DNA of 64,000 nucleotides, taken from positions 5,070,001 to 5,134,000 of the forward strand of contig NC_084813.1 in assembly GCF_963583255.1 (NCBI RefSeq), given 5' to 3'. Below, piece by piece: positions 45,839-57,654 of the stretch; the stretch's first letter is position 1; each line of letters starts with the position of its first letter. The stretch comes from Pyrus communis (Eukaryota; Streptophyta; Magnoliopsida; Rosales; Rosaceae). Made by a program: the position numbers and the translations under genes. The notes under the pieces were generated by a model. That model was not told where the DNA came from and did no database searches. It worked only from the letters and a program-made list of their open reading frames with translations.

Positions 45839-48819
45839 TCATGCATCAAGTTCACAGTGAAAAACAGGCGAAGCAAACGGCTGTAACTCACCAAAAATAA
45901 TGTCATCTCCTTCCGCAATGCTGTTCAAGTCTTGGCAATCAAAATACGTTTGAATGTCATCAGGAAAAATGCGTCGACGTATCTCTGGCTCCGAAAGTGT
46001 TGGTGAGCATTCCTTAACAGAGGATCTCTCAAGCATTTCTTTAAACTTGGGAGATTGTAGCAAGAGCCCTAGTGCAGATGACGCTGAAGAACCATTTCCT
46101 GTCCGTGGCAAGACAACTGAAGAATCGCTAGCGCTACTCGAACTAGTGTGGTCAGGCATGATCTCCAGTTCTGGTTTACCATTAGGGTTGTGCATTTGGT
46201 TGAGGACACCATCAGGGTTTTGCATTTCATAGAGGTCACCGTTAGGGTTTTGTTGATCGTCGTTAGGCTCGTTTGTAGTATTTGGGCACAGAGACTTGAT
46301 GTAACGGCTAAGATCAAAGTTTGTAACGGCATTAAGTCCACGGTACTTTATTGCTGCCATGTCATATGCTGTGGCTGCTTCTTCTTGTGTAGCTGCCAAG
46401 AAAGAAAGTAAAATAATAAAATTCAAAGGTTGTACAAACGTAATTGTTTGTGTGGGATCCAAACAAAGAAACAATAAATACTAGAATTTAATTTGCTGGC
46501 AAATTTTGGTGGAAGGATCTGGAAATTTTAGTTCGCAAGAAGAGAAATGTTAAAGAGTTTCTCTAAAAAATATGACTTCTCATAGACTCGTCACTTCACA
46601 ATTTAACAATTAGTTTTCATGTTAACTTTATAGAACATTTACCAAAAACATAAAGTGAGAGTCTCACATTTGAAAGAATTATCTCTGCATTTCTTGGCAA
46701 AAAATAAGAATAAAAAACTGTAAATAGCTGCATTAGGCAGTTGAGGTTAGGTGATCTACATCCCAACTAAGTTGATTTGATTGCGTAATTTTCATTGTTT
46801 TCTTTATCCTATTATCTTGGACCATATGCCTTGTTTTTTAATTATGTATTGCAAAACTTTCTTTTTTTTGTGTTAGTAGTTGAGGTACACCAATGACGTG
46901 TGACAAGTCACATCTTTCCACGTGGCATTAAACTTGTAACTGGATTTAGGTAAAGGACATGCACCAAAGTTAACCCACAAGTGAAAGAAAAAGATTCTTT
47001 GTCAAGTTCTTTTGGCAAACCAAATTTCTTGCTTTTCTTGGTCTTTTCATTACCAAAAATCCTCTACATTTCTAATTGAACATTCAAAAAACCATTGATT
47101 TGAAACTCCACCTAATTTTTTTTCCGTTTAATATAACTTAAAGTAGTAATATTGCTTATAATAAAAGAAATACTAAATAGTAAAAAGTGAGAATTACCGA
47201 AGGTTCCAAGGTAAAGGTATTTGTTTCCAAATACTCTGCCTATTCGAGCTTCCCATCTTCCATTATGATGGTGTCTGCACAGATGAATTAAATCAAAGAA
47301 AGTAAAAACCAAACTTACCTATATATGCATAGATTGTGACAGCCATCTCTCGACTTTTTGGAAACTTAGCAACTTTGAATTATATGCACATGTCCCTTCT
47401 AACCAAATATGAGTATATGGATGAGATTAGCAACTTGTCAAAACAATCAAAATTTTGTGAAAATGTATAAAAAAAAAAAGTAACTATATTGTTTTAGTAT
47501 AAAAATTAATTTGGAATGAAGAGATATAGGTTTACCCTTAGCAAGAATAGTTTGTTCTACTCTTGCACCTAAGTTTAAATATTACACCCAATAATTTAGA
47601 TAAATTTAATGTGCAATTATCTTATCGCTTGTTAAAGGAAAAAAAAATAATATTGAAAATAAAAAAAATAAAGTACCTTGCGACGCCTCTATACTTCGAA
47701 ACCCCGCGAGAAAATCCACTACTTTTCCTGTTAATTAATAAAAATTTAGTAAAATTTAAATTTAAAAACTCCTAGTATATAATATATCATCAAAGTAAAT
47801 ACTAGATACAAGTTTAAAATTATCACCTTCTCAATGATCCAATGTATTCTTCTTTCGACTGGCTCTCCATTTCTTTGAGCTCTTCTTCATATGTGGATAC
47901 CTACAATTAAACAAACAAATAAAAATTAAGGTAGATTCATGCCATTTCATATGCAAATAACACCACATAATCAATTAAAAAAAAAATGTTTTCGATCAGA
48001 GATGGATCCACCAACTCCAATTTCAGTCGGGTAGGGTTAGAAAATATACTGGGAAATTGAGGATTGTATCTCGTCCCCAGTACTTTAATGCTGCCAAGTC
48101 ATAAGCACGTGCAGCAGCTTCTTCATCATCATATGCCCCTAAAAATATTGAAATATTACCTCATATAGTTAAATGATGATCCATTTTCTTGCTCAACAAA
48201 GAAAAAAAAAATTGTGAATTAAAAGGTAGTAAAAAATGAAAATTAAGCTGTTTTCAAATGGGGACATACCTAGATAAACTGCATTTGAGTTGGGATTAAT
48301 TCCATCAATATCATCATCACCACCAGGAAACCAAAAACACAAGAAAATGAAAATTGTTAACCGCAAAACAAAAAAGAATTAAGGAAAACGAACAACCAAA
48401 TTAATTACCTTGTCTTCCTTTCTTGTTCTGCGACTCATTCCAGCAATTCTTATCCCACAGATGAGCTTCGTATCGACCCGTCCATCGATGCCTAAATTCA
48501 ACAACATTAATCAATAATATTGAACAGTGATATATCGCCCTAAGTTAAAAGCAGAAATGAAGCAAGAACCGGCCAACTCCCAACAAGAAAAGGCAAAAGA
48601 AGATGATGGAAACTATAAAATTTAACTATAATGTGCATCAGGAATATGAAAGAACCTCGTGACGCCACGGTATATGGAGCTCCGCTGGGGCGGAGAGTCA
48701 CGGCGGACGCTTTTCCGCGTCCGCTTGACTTTTGTTGTTGTAACAGTGCTAGTGGTGCTGCTGCTCCTGTTAGTGCTTCCAGCAGTATTCTTCTGGTTTT
48801 GCTGTGAGGTTTTCGCCAT
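45839..48819 (-). CDS. WRINKLED1-type double AP2-domain transcription factor (WRI3/WRI4 class)
   Basis: Eight exons give 366 aa: 48819-48656, 48491-48409, 48278-48270, 48138-48050, 47900-47827, 47727-47677, 47274-47198, 46392-45839. Exon 3 is the 9-base microexon (VYLG part) typical of AP2/ANT-class genes. The first AP2 domain starts at about residue 48 ([22 protein letters not shown], then [22 protein letters not shown]). The second spans about 151-209 ([47 protein letters not shown]). Both bind DNA. The N-terminus is Ser/Thr-rich with basic [11 protein letters not shown]. The C-terminus is acidic and contains three NPNG/NPDG repeats of about ten residues. Related Arabidopsis proteins control fatty acid and cuticular wax synthesis. 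WRI3 and WRI4 cannot be told apart here. I chose MAKTSQQ over an in-frame upstream ATG (48879) lying beyond the CT repeat. Confidence 0.93.
46542..46694. mobile_element. MITE in an intron of the AP2 gene
   Basis: Starts GAGAAATGTTAAAGAGTTTCTC and ends, inverted, AGAAATGCAGAGATAATTCTTTC; TGAGAGTCTCAC near the right end pairs loosely with AGACTCGTCACTTCAC. Similar in layout to 51418-51586. Confidence 0.5.
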
Positions 48820-48825
48820 TAAACT

Positions 48826-48828
<3 letters not shown>

Positions 48829-48863
<35 letters not shown>
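48829..48863 (+). repeat. CT microsatellite (GA on the gene strand) in the AP2 gene leader
   Basis: (CT)n just upstream of the start codon at 48819, read as (GA)n in the sense of the gene. Confidence 0.85.
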
Positions 48864-48866
<3 letters not shown>

Positions 48867-49091
48867 CCAAAGAAAGCAATTGAGGAAATTAAGTAAGAGA
48901 GAAAAATAGACAAAGAGCGAGAGAAGAGAAGGAGGGAGATGATGGATGTGACTAGGTCATCATAATATAAATATGAGAGAGAAGGAAGGTGCTAAACTGC
49001 TAATATATTGGAGGGAGAGAGCACAAAATTAATTAAAGGGTTTGATTTTTTTTGGCACAAAAATGCATAAGTGAAAAGGAAAAGAGTAATG

Positions 49092-49383
49092 TTATTCTTA
49101 CCATAATTTTATACTATATTTCTTTATTATTTTAGGTGGCAGATGAGTTGGACAAGTTACATCATTTAATTTCAATCTTTTTATGTATTAAAACACTTAA
49201 ATAATCTTAGGTGGAAGAAGGAGACTCCTCGTATACCATAATTATCATTTAATTAACAATCTTTTTATTAATTATTGATTAACATTTTGATTAAATGCTA
49301 ATTAATTTAGATGATGTGGTTGTCCAACTTATCTGCCATCTAAGATGGTAAAGAAATATTGTATAAAATTATGGTAAGAATAG
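49092..49383. mobile_element. MITE with long inverted repeats
   Basis: The left end TTATTCTTACCATAATTTTAT pairs with the inverted right end CTATTCTTACCATAATTTTAT. Pairing continues through the ATATTTCTTTA and GGCAGATGAGTTGGACAA (right GGCAGATAAGTTGGACAA) phrases, about 70 bases in all. 292 bp long. It lies about 270 bp upstream of the AP2 start codon, so it may affect that promoter. Confidence 0.8.
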
Positions 49384-49630
49384 TATTATTGAAAGGAAAA
49401 TAAAAAACATTAATGGATATTTGTTTTTATTGGAAATTGGATTGGAAGAGGGGAGGGGGTTAAACGGACAGGAGAATAGAAGTGTTGAGCCGGCTGAATC
49501 ACAAGAGTCTTTTTGTGACCGTCTCCAAGCGCTTATCTAGTCTCCTACTTCTTGTCCTCACTTCCTCCTTTCTGGGGCTATTTGTCAAAACTGAATTGAT
49601 AGCACTTTTTTTTTTTTTTTTTTAATTTTA

Positions 49631-49800
49631 TGGCTCATTTGTATATACTTTTAAAATAATGAAAATACTTTTTGTGAAAATAATTTTAAAATTAATTTTG
49701 GTAAAAATTTAAGTGGATCATAAACAAACACTTAAACACTTCAAATGTTTTTGAAACCTAAAATCAATTTCACCATAAACACTTTCAATTAACGAGCCCA
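49631..49800. mobile_element. MITE, degraded (same family as 63761-63993)
   Basis: The left end TGGCTCATTTGTATATACTTT and inverted right end TGGGCTCGTTAATTGAAAGTG are similar. Internal phrases TTTTGTGAAAATA, AATTTAAGTGGATC and AATCAATTTCACC match those of the element at 63761. Confidence 0.6.
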
Positions 49801-50296
49801 TATTATGCTAGTTATCGATTCATTTACTTATTCAATTGTATCATGCATGCAACTACATATATAAAATATATACTTGAAAGCTCATGAGCTTATTCACCCT
49901 TAATTAACTTATAAACTTGAAGGCTCATGAGCTTATTCACCCTTAATTAACTTATAAATTAACTCCCTTTTTAGCCTCTCTTCTTGTTTGTGTGATTATT
50001 TTGTTTCTTCCTCCATCATTCTATATCGTCATCACATTTTTATTTATTTTCACTATCGTTCATTCATTCTACTAATAATTATTACCATTTTTTAAATTAT
50101 TATCCTAAAATGCATTCTCCGTGCGAGAATTTTCTTCAAATGCCAAACAAGTTAGTCGGTACTTATCGTCTATAAGATTATCTCGCAAGGGCAAAAAAAT
50201 TAAAAAATAAAAGTATGTTTAATTTTAACGGGTTGAGTACAAAAAACTACCAAACCTTTTAGGATGATTTCAAATTTGTCTCAACATATTAAAACA
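49801..50296. other. Intergenic DNA
   Basis: AT-rich. Contains a short tandem duplication at 49876-49960 (GAAGCTCATGAGCTTATTCAC, seen twice as AAAGCTCATGAGC and AAGGCTCATGAGC with the following 40 bases). No gene seen. Confidence 0.45.
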
Positions 50297-50945
50297 TTCT
50301 ATGTGACATTCCATCGCCTAAGGGAGTGATCCTTAAATGTATATTCTCATCCTTACCTAGCACGAGGCTTTTTGGGAGCTCACTGGCTTCGGGTTCCGTA
50401 GGAACTCCGACGTTAAGCGAGAAAGGGGCTAGAGCAATCCCATGATGGGTGACCCACTAGGAAGTTGCTCGTGAGTTCCCAAAAACAAAACCGTGAGGGA
50501 ATGGTAAGCCCAAAGCGGACAATATCGTGATATGGTGGTGGAGTGGGCTCGGGGAGTGATCCACCCCAGGTTGGGATGTGACAATTTGGTATAAGAGCCT
50601 AACTCTGGCCGTGTGTGCCAACGAGGACGTCGGGCCCCTAAGGGGGGTGGATTGTGTCATCCCACATCGCCCAGGAGAGTGATCCTTATATGTATATTTT
50701 CATCCCTACCTAGCACGAGGCCTTTTGGGAGTTCACTGGCGTCGGGTTTCGTAGGAACTCCGAAGTTAAGCGAGTAGCGCGTGAGAGCATTTTTAGGATG
50801 GGTGACCCATCGGGGAAGTTCTCATGTGAGTTCCCAAAAACAAAACCGTGAGGGCGTGATCGGGGCTCAAAAAGGACAATATCGTGCTACGGTGGTAGAG
50901 CAGGCCCGGAAAGTGGTTCCTGCCGGGTCGGGATGTGACATTCTA
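50297..50945 (+). mobile_element. Cassandra TRIM, complete, with discordant LTRs
   Basis: LTRs at 50302-50583 and 50653-50940 flank a 69-bp internal region starting ATTTGGTATAAGAGCC (primer-binding site with one change) and ending AAGGGGGGTGGAT. The target duplication is TTCTA (50297-50301 and 50941-50945). The right LTR differs from the left far more than expected in its centre: it has AGCGAGTAGCGCGTGAGAGC and GTGAGGGCGTGATCGGGGC where the left has AGCGAGAAAGGGGCTAGAGC and GTGAGGGAATGGTAAGCCC. The right version resembles the solo LTR at 29261. The 5S-like core is present in both. Confidence 0.88.
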
Positions 50946-51245
50946 AATAACTACCTAACGTTTTGAAAATTAACATATGGTCGATCCTTTACCAACATTA
51001 GGTGATGATGTTACTAGCGTTTAATGATGAGTTGGACAAATACTAAAGTTGGTTTTCACTATCAGTTTAGTGAATGTTTGTTTAAGAGATGCAAATCAGT
51101 AGTCAAATTTGGAATACAAGTCATTAATGTGACATTAATTAGCAAGCTTACATTAACTTTTCAGTTTATAGCAAAACCTTAATATTAGCAGCTAGCTCGT
51201 TGTTCGGAGACCTATTCAGTATTCACAATGTTAATTAAGAAATGT

Positions 51246-51411
51246 TGCCACTTAGTACTATAGTCTAATGGTATTCATCTTCACTTGTAAGTGAGATATC
51301 TTAGGTTCGATTCTCGGCAAAGGCGAATTTGAAACACATTATTGTTAGCCCATTGTAAGGCTTAGCCCACTATCCCACCCCTTAGTGTAGATAATATCGT
51401 TTGGTAAAAAA
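51246..51411 (+). mobile_element. tRNA-derived SINE
   Basis: Box A-like TAGTCTAATGG and box B-like GGTTCGATTCT (51303-51313), spaced as in a tRNA-type RNA polymerase III promoter. A non-tRNA part with GCCCATTGTAAGGCTTAGCCC follows, ending in an A-rich tail at 51404. Target duplication not identified. Confidence 0.7.
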
Positions 51412-51417
51412 AAAATT

Positions 51418-51586
51418 GAGAATGTTAAGAGACTATCTCAAAAGTGGAACTTTTCATGGACTCTGCCATCTTATTTTTTTTTTACACAATATTTTATAAT
51501 ATTGACATACAAATTGATGTTAAACTATGAGGTGGCAGACAATCCATCGAGAGTCTAACCTTGAAAGAGTCCCCTTAGCATTTCTC
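51418..51586. mobile_element. MITE
   Basis: The left arm GAGAATGTTAAGAGACTATCTC pairs with the inverted right arm GAGAAATGCTAAGGGGACTC. Inner ATGGACTCTGCCATCTTA pairs with ATGGATTGTCTGCCACCTCA. Inserted right after the SINE tail. Confidence 0.65.
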
Positions 51587-53347
51587 ATATTAGTTATCAA
51601 ACTTTCTTGATCTCTCAACCCTTTCACATGTATTTCGTACTTATCACAACGAGAGACTCTTCTTCATTTCCGACTCTCAATTGTCATATTATTCAACCAC
51701 AAACTTGGACATTTAAATTTCTTGATTCTAAACATAGGATTTGTTGTTCTCTAGTATTCGGTCGGGTGTGTGTGCGAGAGTAGGGGTTGAAACTTAATTC
51801 CTCTTTAATGTACCAAAAAAGTCGGCGTACATGACTTTAGAGTTATATGACATGTCTTATTTGACTTTGAGTTTGACCTTAGAGTTAAAAGTGTGACCCC
51901 CGCACTAATTAGAAGATACAACGACTGTATCTATATCTCTAAATTTTGGCTTAATCCATCTCTAATGCACATGAATTGAAATGAAATGTCAAATTGGACT
52001 CTATGTGCATTGAAGATAGTATAATTTGCACCACCACATTTAAAGTTATACAATGATTGTCAGGAAGAGGCTGAAATGTCTTTATAAGTCTTTTCCGTCT
52101 CCAAAAAAGTGAAATACCGTGATGAAGCTAAAATTTTGATAGCCCTATAATTGACTACTCGAGTTTGTCTATAAGTTAACAACCACTTAAGATTGTGACC
52201 ACATTGTAGGGGCGCCTAATTATATGGCTCCGCACTTGTAGGTGGCTAAGAATTCAGGGCAAATCGATTTTTGACGAATGGTCAGACTCCTACCCAATGG
52301 ATCGTCTCATTAACTTACAGTGGTGTCGATTAGATGGTCCATATTCTGATCCAGCCATTCTGTACATCTGCATGTTCATCAATTAATACATATGCAAAAC
52401 CAATTAAAAAGCTTTCAATTGGTGCAAACTTCTTGGTGTGTCATGCTTCTTCACTTTGCGGTTTTCTTTTCCCAATCAAGTGTAATTGTGCCAAATGAAC
52501 TCTTCATGGTTAACCACCAAAAATCTATCTCTACAAGGAATTGGCCAAACGTTTGATGCATGGTTGTGCTAAAACCAAAGGGAGGCAGTAATCATTCCAT
52601 TGTAAATTAACCAAGCACGATCGGTTCTTATACTTAATTAGAGGTACTAAAAGTTAAGGTATTAGGTAACACTGCTGGATTCAGGAATTTTGTTCTAGGA
52701 TTTCAAAAGTTTTGTAAAATTTTTTTGACAAAAAAATCCAGCAGACAATGATGTAGTTTTGAACCCTCTTCCTCTCTTAATAATGGTATTTTTTTTTTTT
52801 TTTAAAAAAAAAAAAGGAAAAGAAAAAAACAAAGGAATGAGGTTTTGAACCGAGAATGGAGTGATCACTTGCTAAATGAAAAGACTTGTGCAAAAATGGA
52901 TGGAAAATCAACTTCTTTGACAGATTTGCCTAACGTGAAACCAAAAAGAAACTACAAAGATGAAAAATGCCTCGAAATAAAGAGTGAAAATCCGAGTAAA
53001 CTAGTAAAATTTCGCCAAATTAAGCAAATGTCTATTTACCCAGTGGGCTTTTTATCAAGCTTAAAATTCGTAGTTGCTCTCACCTTGGACCGAAGCCTTT
53101 AACCAAAAAAATAAAAATAGAAAATACTAAAAAGCCCAGCAATATTGTTTCCCATTTTTGCCTTGGGAAAGTCTATTGGGATATTGGATCTCTGTCTCCC
53201 TGACAGAGTGAACTGTTGCAGTTAAAGTCAAAGTCCAGCAGATGCAGCTTCTGAGAACCAATTTGACAAACCCACCTCAGAAAACCAAGACTTATCAACT
53301 GGGTGTTATTTTTCTCAAATTTTGCAGGAAAAGCAGAGTTATCAGCC

Positions 53348-56043
53348 ATGGAAATGGAAGCAGAAGAACATGATCATGAAAAAGAAAGTCTTTACCCTGA
53401 GTCTGGGAACCAAAAGCAGAAGATCCCAGTAAAGGGTGTCGAAGATTTGCTATGGACACCCATAAATTGGTTCAGAATGCTGAGCAGCGAGTTGCATTGG
53501 AGCCTTGTGGTAGGTGTGGTGATCGTGTACGGAATCAGTCAGGGTCTGAGCATGGGGTTGAGTAGAATTAGCATACAGTATTACTTGAAAGACGAAGAGA
53601 AAGTGCAGCCTTCTGAGGCACAAATCTACTTTGGGATCATCCAAATTCCATGGATTGTGAAGCCTCTTTGGGGTCTCCTCACTGACACACTTCCTGTTCT
53701 TGGCTACCGCCGAAAACCCTACTTCGTTTTTGCTGGTAAATTATGATACCAACTCATTTTTCTATATAAATGTGTGTTTTGATTTTATATAATTTTAGCT
53801 GCTGCTTTTATTTTCTATTGAATTTAGGGTCATATTTTTATGTTACTTAAAGATCATTTTATGTTCTAGCTTACTTGATACGTAAACAACCTAATTTGGA
53901 TTGGCATCGTATTCAAATTTATTCGGGGATAATTTGAGCAATTTAATAAGGACGTTGTGTTGTATGTTGTCACATATAATTTTCTTTTTCAGCTATATCA
54001 TATGATTTTGCAGAAACTGCATTGCATGTTCATTTAAATGTGGGCTTACAATAGTTTATTTATGACAAGTAGAAAGCACTTCTGACGGAAGACATGACAC
54101 AAAACCGAGGGCAGTGTCGTTCGAGGATTCATATAGCAGACCCCATTTAGTGGGATAAGGCTTTGTTGTTGTTGTTGTATAAATACATACACGAATTTAT
54201 TATTCGACATCAATTTTCGTAAAATTGAGAAACTACTGGTTTGTAAAATCTGGCAATTGTAATCTTTGGCTAAGTGTTGAAGTCCCATATCCCTTTAGTG
54301 CCCTGACTTCCATTTGCATAGGTATTTGTAATCAGATGCTGCATTAGTTTGTCTCCAAGAGTTGCCATGTAACTTGGGTTCTTGCTTTTCTAATCTAATT
54401 TCGAATTTAATCTGTATAAGCTGATTACTATATATCTTTTAGTAGTACGACCTTATTACAAAGAAGAAAATACTACATTACCTGAACGCTGTTCCCTTAT
54501 TTTTCCTTTCCTGTTGGTCTTTCCAGGTTTGCTTGGGGTGACCTCCATGCTTGTGTTATCACTAGACAAGAATTTAAATCTCACAATGTCCTTGCTGGCT
54601 CTGATGGCGGGGAGTGCTGGAGTAGCAATTGCCGATGTAACAATTGATGCCTGTGTTACACAGAACAGTATAAGACATCCATCCCTTGCTGGTGACATGC
54701 AAAGCTTGTGTGGACTGAGCTCTTCAGTTGGGGCACTGGTCGGATTTTCACTTAGTGGGTTTCTTGTTCACCTTGTGGGCCCTAAGGTATGCTTTCGCAT
54801 ATAGTGTTGTGACATAAACCTTTGGCATTGTCAATCTTTTGGTATATGCTTATACTGTTAAATTAGACAGAACTTTGATTTGATATCGGATTTTGGCAAC
54901 CTTTCGATTGAACCATATCATGTTGGTATAGTTTCATTATCCACTCAGATAATTTATCAGCTTAAATTGCTTTCTGACCGGTAGAAGTTGGCACTTCTAT
55001 GACAGGGTGTGTTTGGGTTGCTCAGCATCCCTCCAGGGCTGGTCGTTTTGGTTGGGATAATGCATAGAGAATCTCATGTGCACAACTTTGCTTATAAACA
55101 GGTGAGATTACTTTACTTTTTTATTTACCCATTTTAGCACCTGCTTTCTCTGATGCTCATGCCAATCTCTTAATTTAGGTCAGTGTAAAGTTACTGGATG
55201 CTGGTAAGGCTATGTGGACAACATTAAAATGCGGTAGCGTATGGAGGCCTTGTTTATATATGTACTTGTCACTTGCTTTGGCCTTGAATGTTCGTGAAGG
55301 AATGTTTTATTGGTACACTGATGCAAAGGAGGGTCCATCTTTCTCTAAGGTAACCGGAAATGCTTCATAATTTTAGTGCATTTCTTGTGGCCGGAAGTTG
55401 TTTGGTCTGGTGCACCTAAATCCAAACTCATTGTTTATATGCTTCCTACAGGAGATTGTTGGATCCATATTCTCTATAGGTGCTGTTGGCTCCCTTTTGG
55501 GGGTCCTTCTCTACCAGAACTTTTTCAAAAAATTACCCTTTCAGGGATGTTCTTTTCTGGACTCAGTTGCTCTATGGTGTTTCAGGATTGCTAGATTTGG
55601 TATTGGTGTTGCGCATAAATTTGAAATTTGGTTTGCCAGATTATTTTTTTGCTGTCATTGACGAAGCCGTTACTATGTTGATTGGGCGTATGAAGTGGAT
55701 GCCTCTCCTTGTACTTAGTTCCAAACTCTGCCCTGCGGGTATAGAAGGCACTTTCTTTGCGTTACTGATGTCGATTGACCATGTAGGGATGCTCTCATCT
55801 ACTTGGGCTGGAGGCCTCTTACTCCACATCTTGAATATTACGCGGACACAGTTTGAAAATCTTTGGATGGCCATTTTGATCCGGAGTTTGTTGAGAATTG
55901 TTCCTATTGCGCTACTTTTCCTAATACCCAGAAGCGATCCCAACTTATCCATTCTTCCATCTGATATGTTGAGGACCAAAAAAGCCGACGATGTACATGA
56001 GTATGAGACGCTTGAAATGGCCTCCCTTGTCACTGGCACTTGA
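53348..56043 (+). CDS. Folate-biopterin transporter family (MFS-type) protein, with a one-base frameshift in the last exon
   Basis: Exons 53348-53735, 54527-54786, 55006-55101, 55179-55349 and 55452-56043 give 501 aa once one extra base is discounted. The protein is a multi-pass carrier of the BT1/folate-biopterin transporter family; plant members are predicted in plastid or plasma membranes. Signatures are [79 protein letters not shown], and [19 protein letters not shown]. Exon 5 starts in the expected frame ([27 protein letters not shown]) and then, after A6 at 55527-55532, continues in the next frame ([11 protein letters not shown]...). Five A residues would restore the family pattern. Read as given, the protein would end at 55661, losing about 170 residues. 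This could be a real null allele or a homopolymer error. Confidence 0.9.
54085..54180 (+). mobile_element. 3' end of an RTE-type LINE
   Basis: Ends TTTAGTGGGATAAGGCTTTGTTGTTGTTGTTG, preceded by CGAGGATTCATATAGCAGACCCC. I recognise this as the common 3' end of plant RTE LINEs, which finish in TTG repeats. Strongly 5'-truncated; it lies in intron 1 of the transporter gene. Confidence 0.65.
55527..55532 (+). other. Frameshifting A6 homopolymer in the transporter gene
   Basis: TTTTTC followed by six A and TTACCC. The family pattern FFKNYPF / FFKDYPF needs five A here. The exon total is 1507, one more than a multiple of three. Confidence 0.85.
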
Positions 56044-57630
56044 TCAGAACTATGGATTTGTTAACTGCAGTGTCGAGGAAGAATCGCTTCTAATGACTGT
56101 TGGGAGGTACCGGAGAAACCCTTTTTGGAAATGTCATAACCACTTCCTTGAGAGAAGGCATTTTTCACGTTCTCTAATTACAAAAGACTATTGATTATAC
56201 TTTTACCATGGTGAAGAACTTGGATTCACATACAGCAATCTTTTTCCGCAACAGGTTCTATTACCGCTCTAGTGTTATGAGAATGCACATGGGGCGAGCT
56301 TGGTGATTCGAGGTAAGTCATTGTACAGGTGTTGCATGCATCTAGCTGAAGTAGTTGTCTGGTCTGAGATTCAGAACCAGTAGCACTGTAATCAGATAAA
56401 GTGGGAGTGCAAGGATGGACAGCCTGACGATTTTTCTTACTCTCTTCTCACTGCCGAAGAACAGTGGCTTCAACCTCGCTCGTTTTTGTAACTTCTTATA
56501 ATATTCCTACAAATGGTTGGTCCTTTGCAAATGTCGTTGTGTCAACTGAAGTAAACCTTATGCAGTTCTTCAACATAGGTCAATGTTTTGATGTGTATGA
56601 AATTTTATATAGTTCTTTAACATTGTCAAAAACGCTTTCAACTATTCTTTCGTGCACTCGTACGTAACTTGTTGCATCCAAGCATATCATACAGGAAAAT
56701 AATACACTCTCCACGGTTTCATTGGCAAGTTCACTTTCATCAAATAGATAGGGGGATTGAATGCCCTAAATATGTAAGCACACTTAGTTGTATTATTAGT
56801 GAAAACAAATGTATTTTTTTTTTCTTTCTAATATTGCTTTAATTTCATTTTGAGGAGAGAATAAATAAGGTTTCTTTTCTTATTATTTTTCCTGTACAAG
56901 TATATGGTATTAAAACCTTTAGTATATTTCCTTATTTACATGACAAATTTCTCAACTCACGCAGCGCGCAGACAGGAATACTTGTAAGTGATTGTATGTT
57001 GTATATCCAGATAAGAACAAAACTGAATCAGAGAAATTTAGAAAGAGAGAGAGAGAGAGAGAGTGCAATGCATAGAATGCGACCCTGCAAATCTCCATTC
57101 ATTCACCGTGAATGAGAGAGAGGATGAAGAATTGTTCGAAACACTTTCAGTTATTTTAAAACATTATTTATAATAGCCGCTATCCGAGACCTTGAAAAGA
57201 AATAACACTTGGGACTTTATATTCGTACCAATAATTTATCCCCACTAAAAATTATGAAACCTTATTGGAAAGCGTTTAGCACAGAGACATGGTTAAAATA
57301 AATAAATAAATAAATCTCCTTGTCGTTTAATGAAGGCAAATAACCCATTTTAATCATATAAATTATCCACTTTCGAGGACTTGGATCCTCTCCGGATCCA
57401 ATTGTCTTAGTCTTAGGAATCAATGAATCTAGATCATTAAAATTTGATTCAACGATTAAAGATATTATAACTTTTAAAGTAATTTTCTATTTATAATCGT
57501 TGGATTAAATTTTAATCGTTCGAATTTATTGATCTCTAGTATTAAGATAATTGGATCCGAAGAGGATGCATGTCCTACTTTCAAAAGTAAGAAACGAAAA
57601 GAAAGAGAAGGAAAAAGGAAAGTATGATAA
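56044..57630. other. 3' UTR of the transporter gene and intergenic DNA
   Basis: The 3' UTR probably extends a few hundred bases past 56043. A GA repeat is present at 57037-57062. Short open frames here are not recognisable. No other gene seen. Confidence 0.4.
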
Positions 57631-57654
57631 GTAAGTGTTGAGCCTTATCCACAA

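Larger units (their letters stand above)
50946..53330. other. Intergenic DNA upstream of the transporter gene
   Basis: Contains a SINE (51246-51411) and a MITE (51418-51586). The rest is AT-rich, with T and A runs at 52790-52830. An open frame at 52845-53102 is not recognisable. Promoter and 5' UTR of the transporter gene probably occupy about 53150-53345, with a possible 5' UTR splice acceptor TTTTGCAG at 53328. Confidence 0.45.

Noticed and set aside
52845..53102. 85-codon open frame upstream of the transporter
   Set aside because: Lys-rich low-complexity reading beside A runs; no homology recognised and no splice link to the transporter gene.
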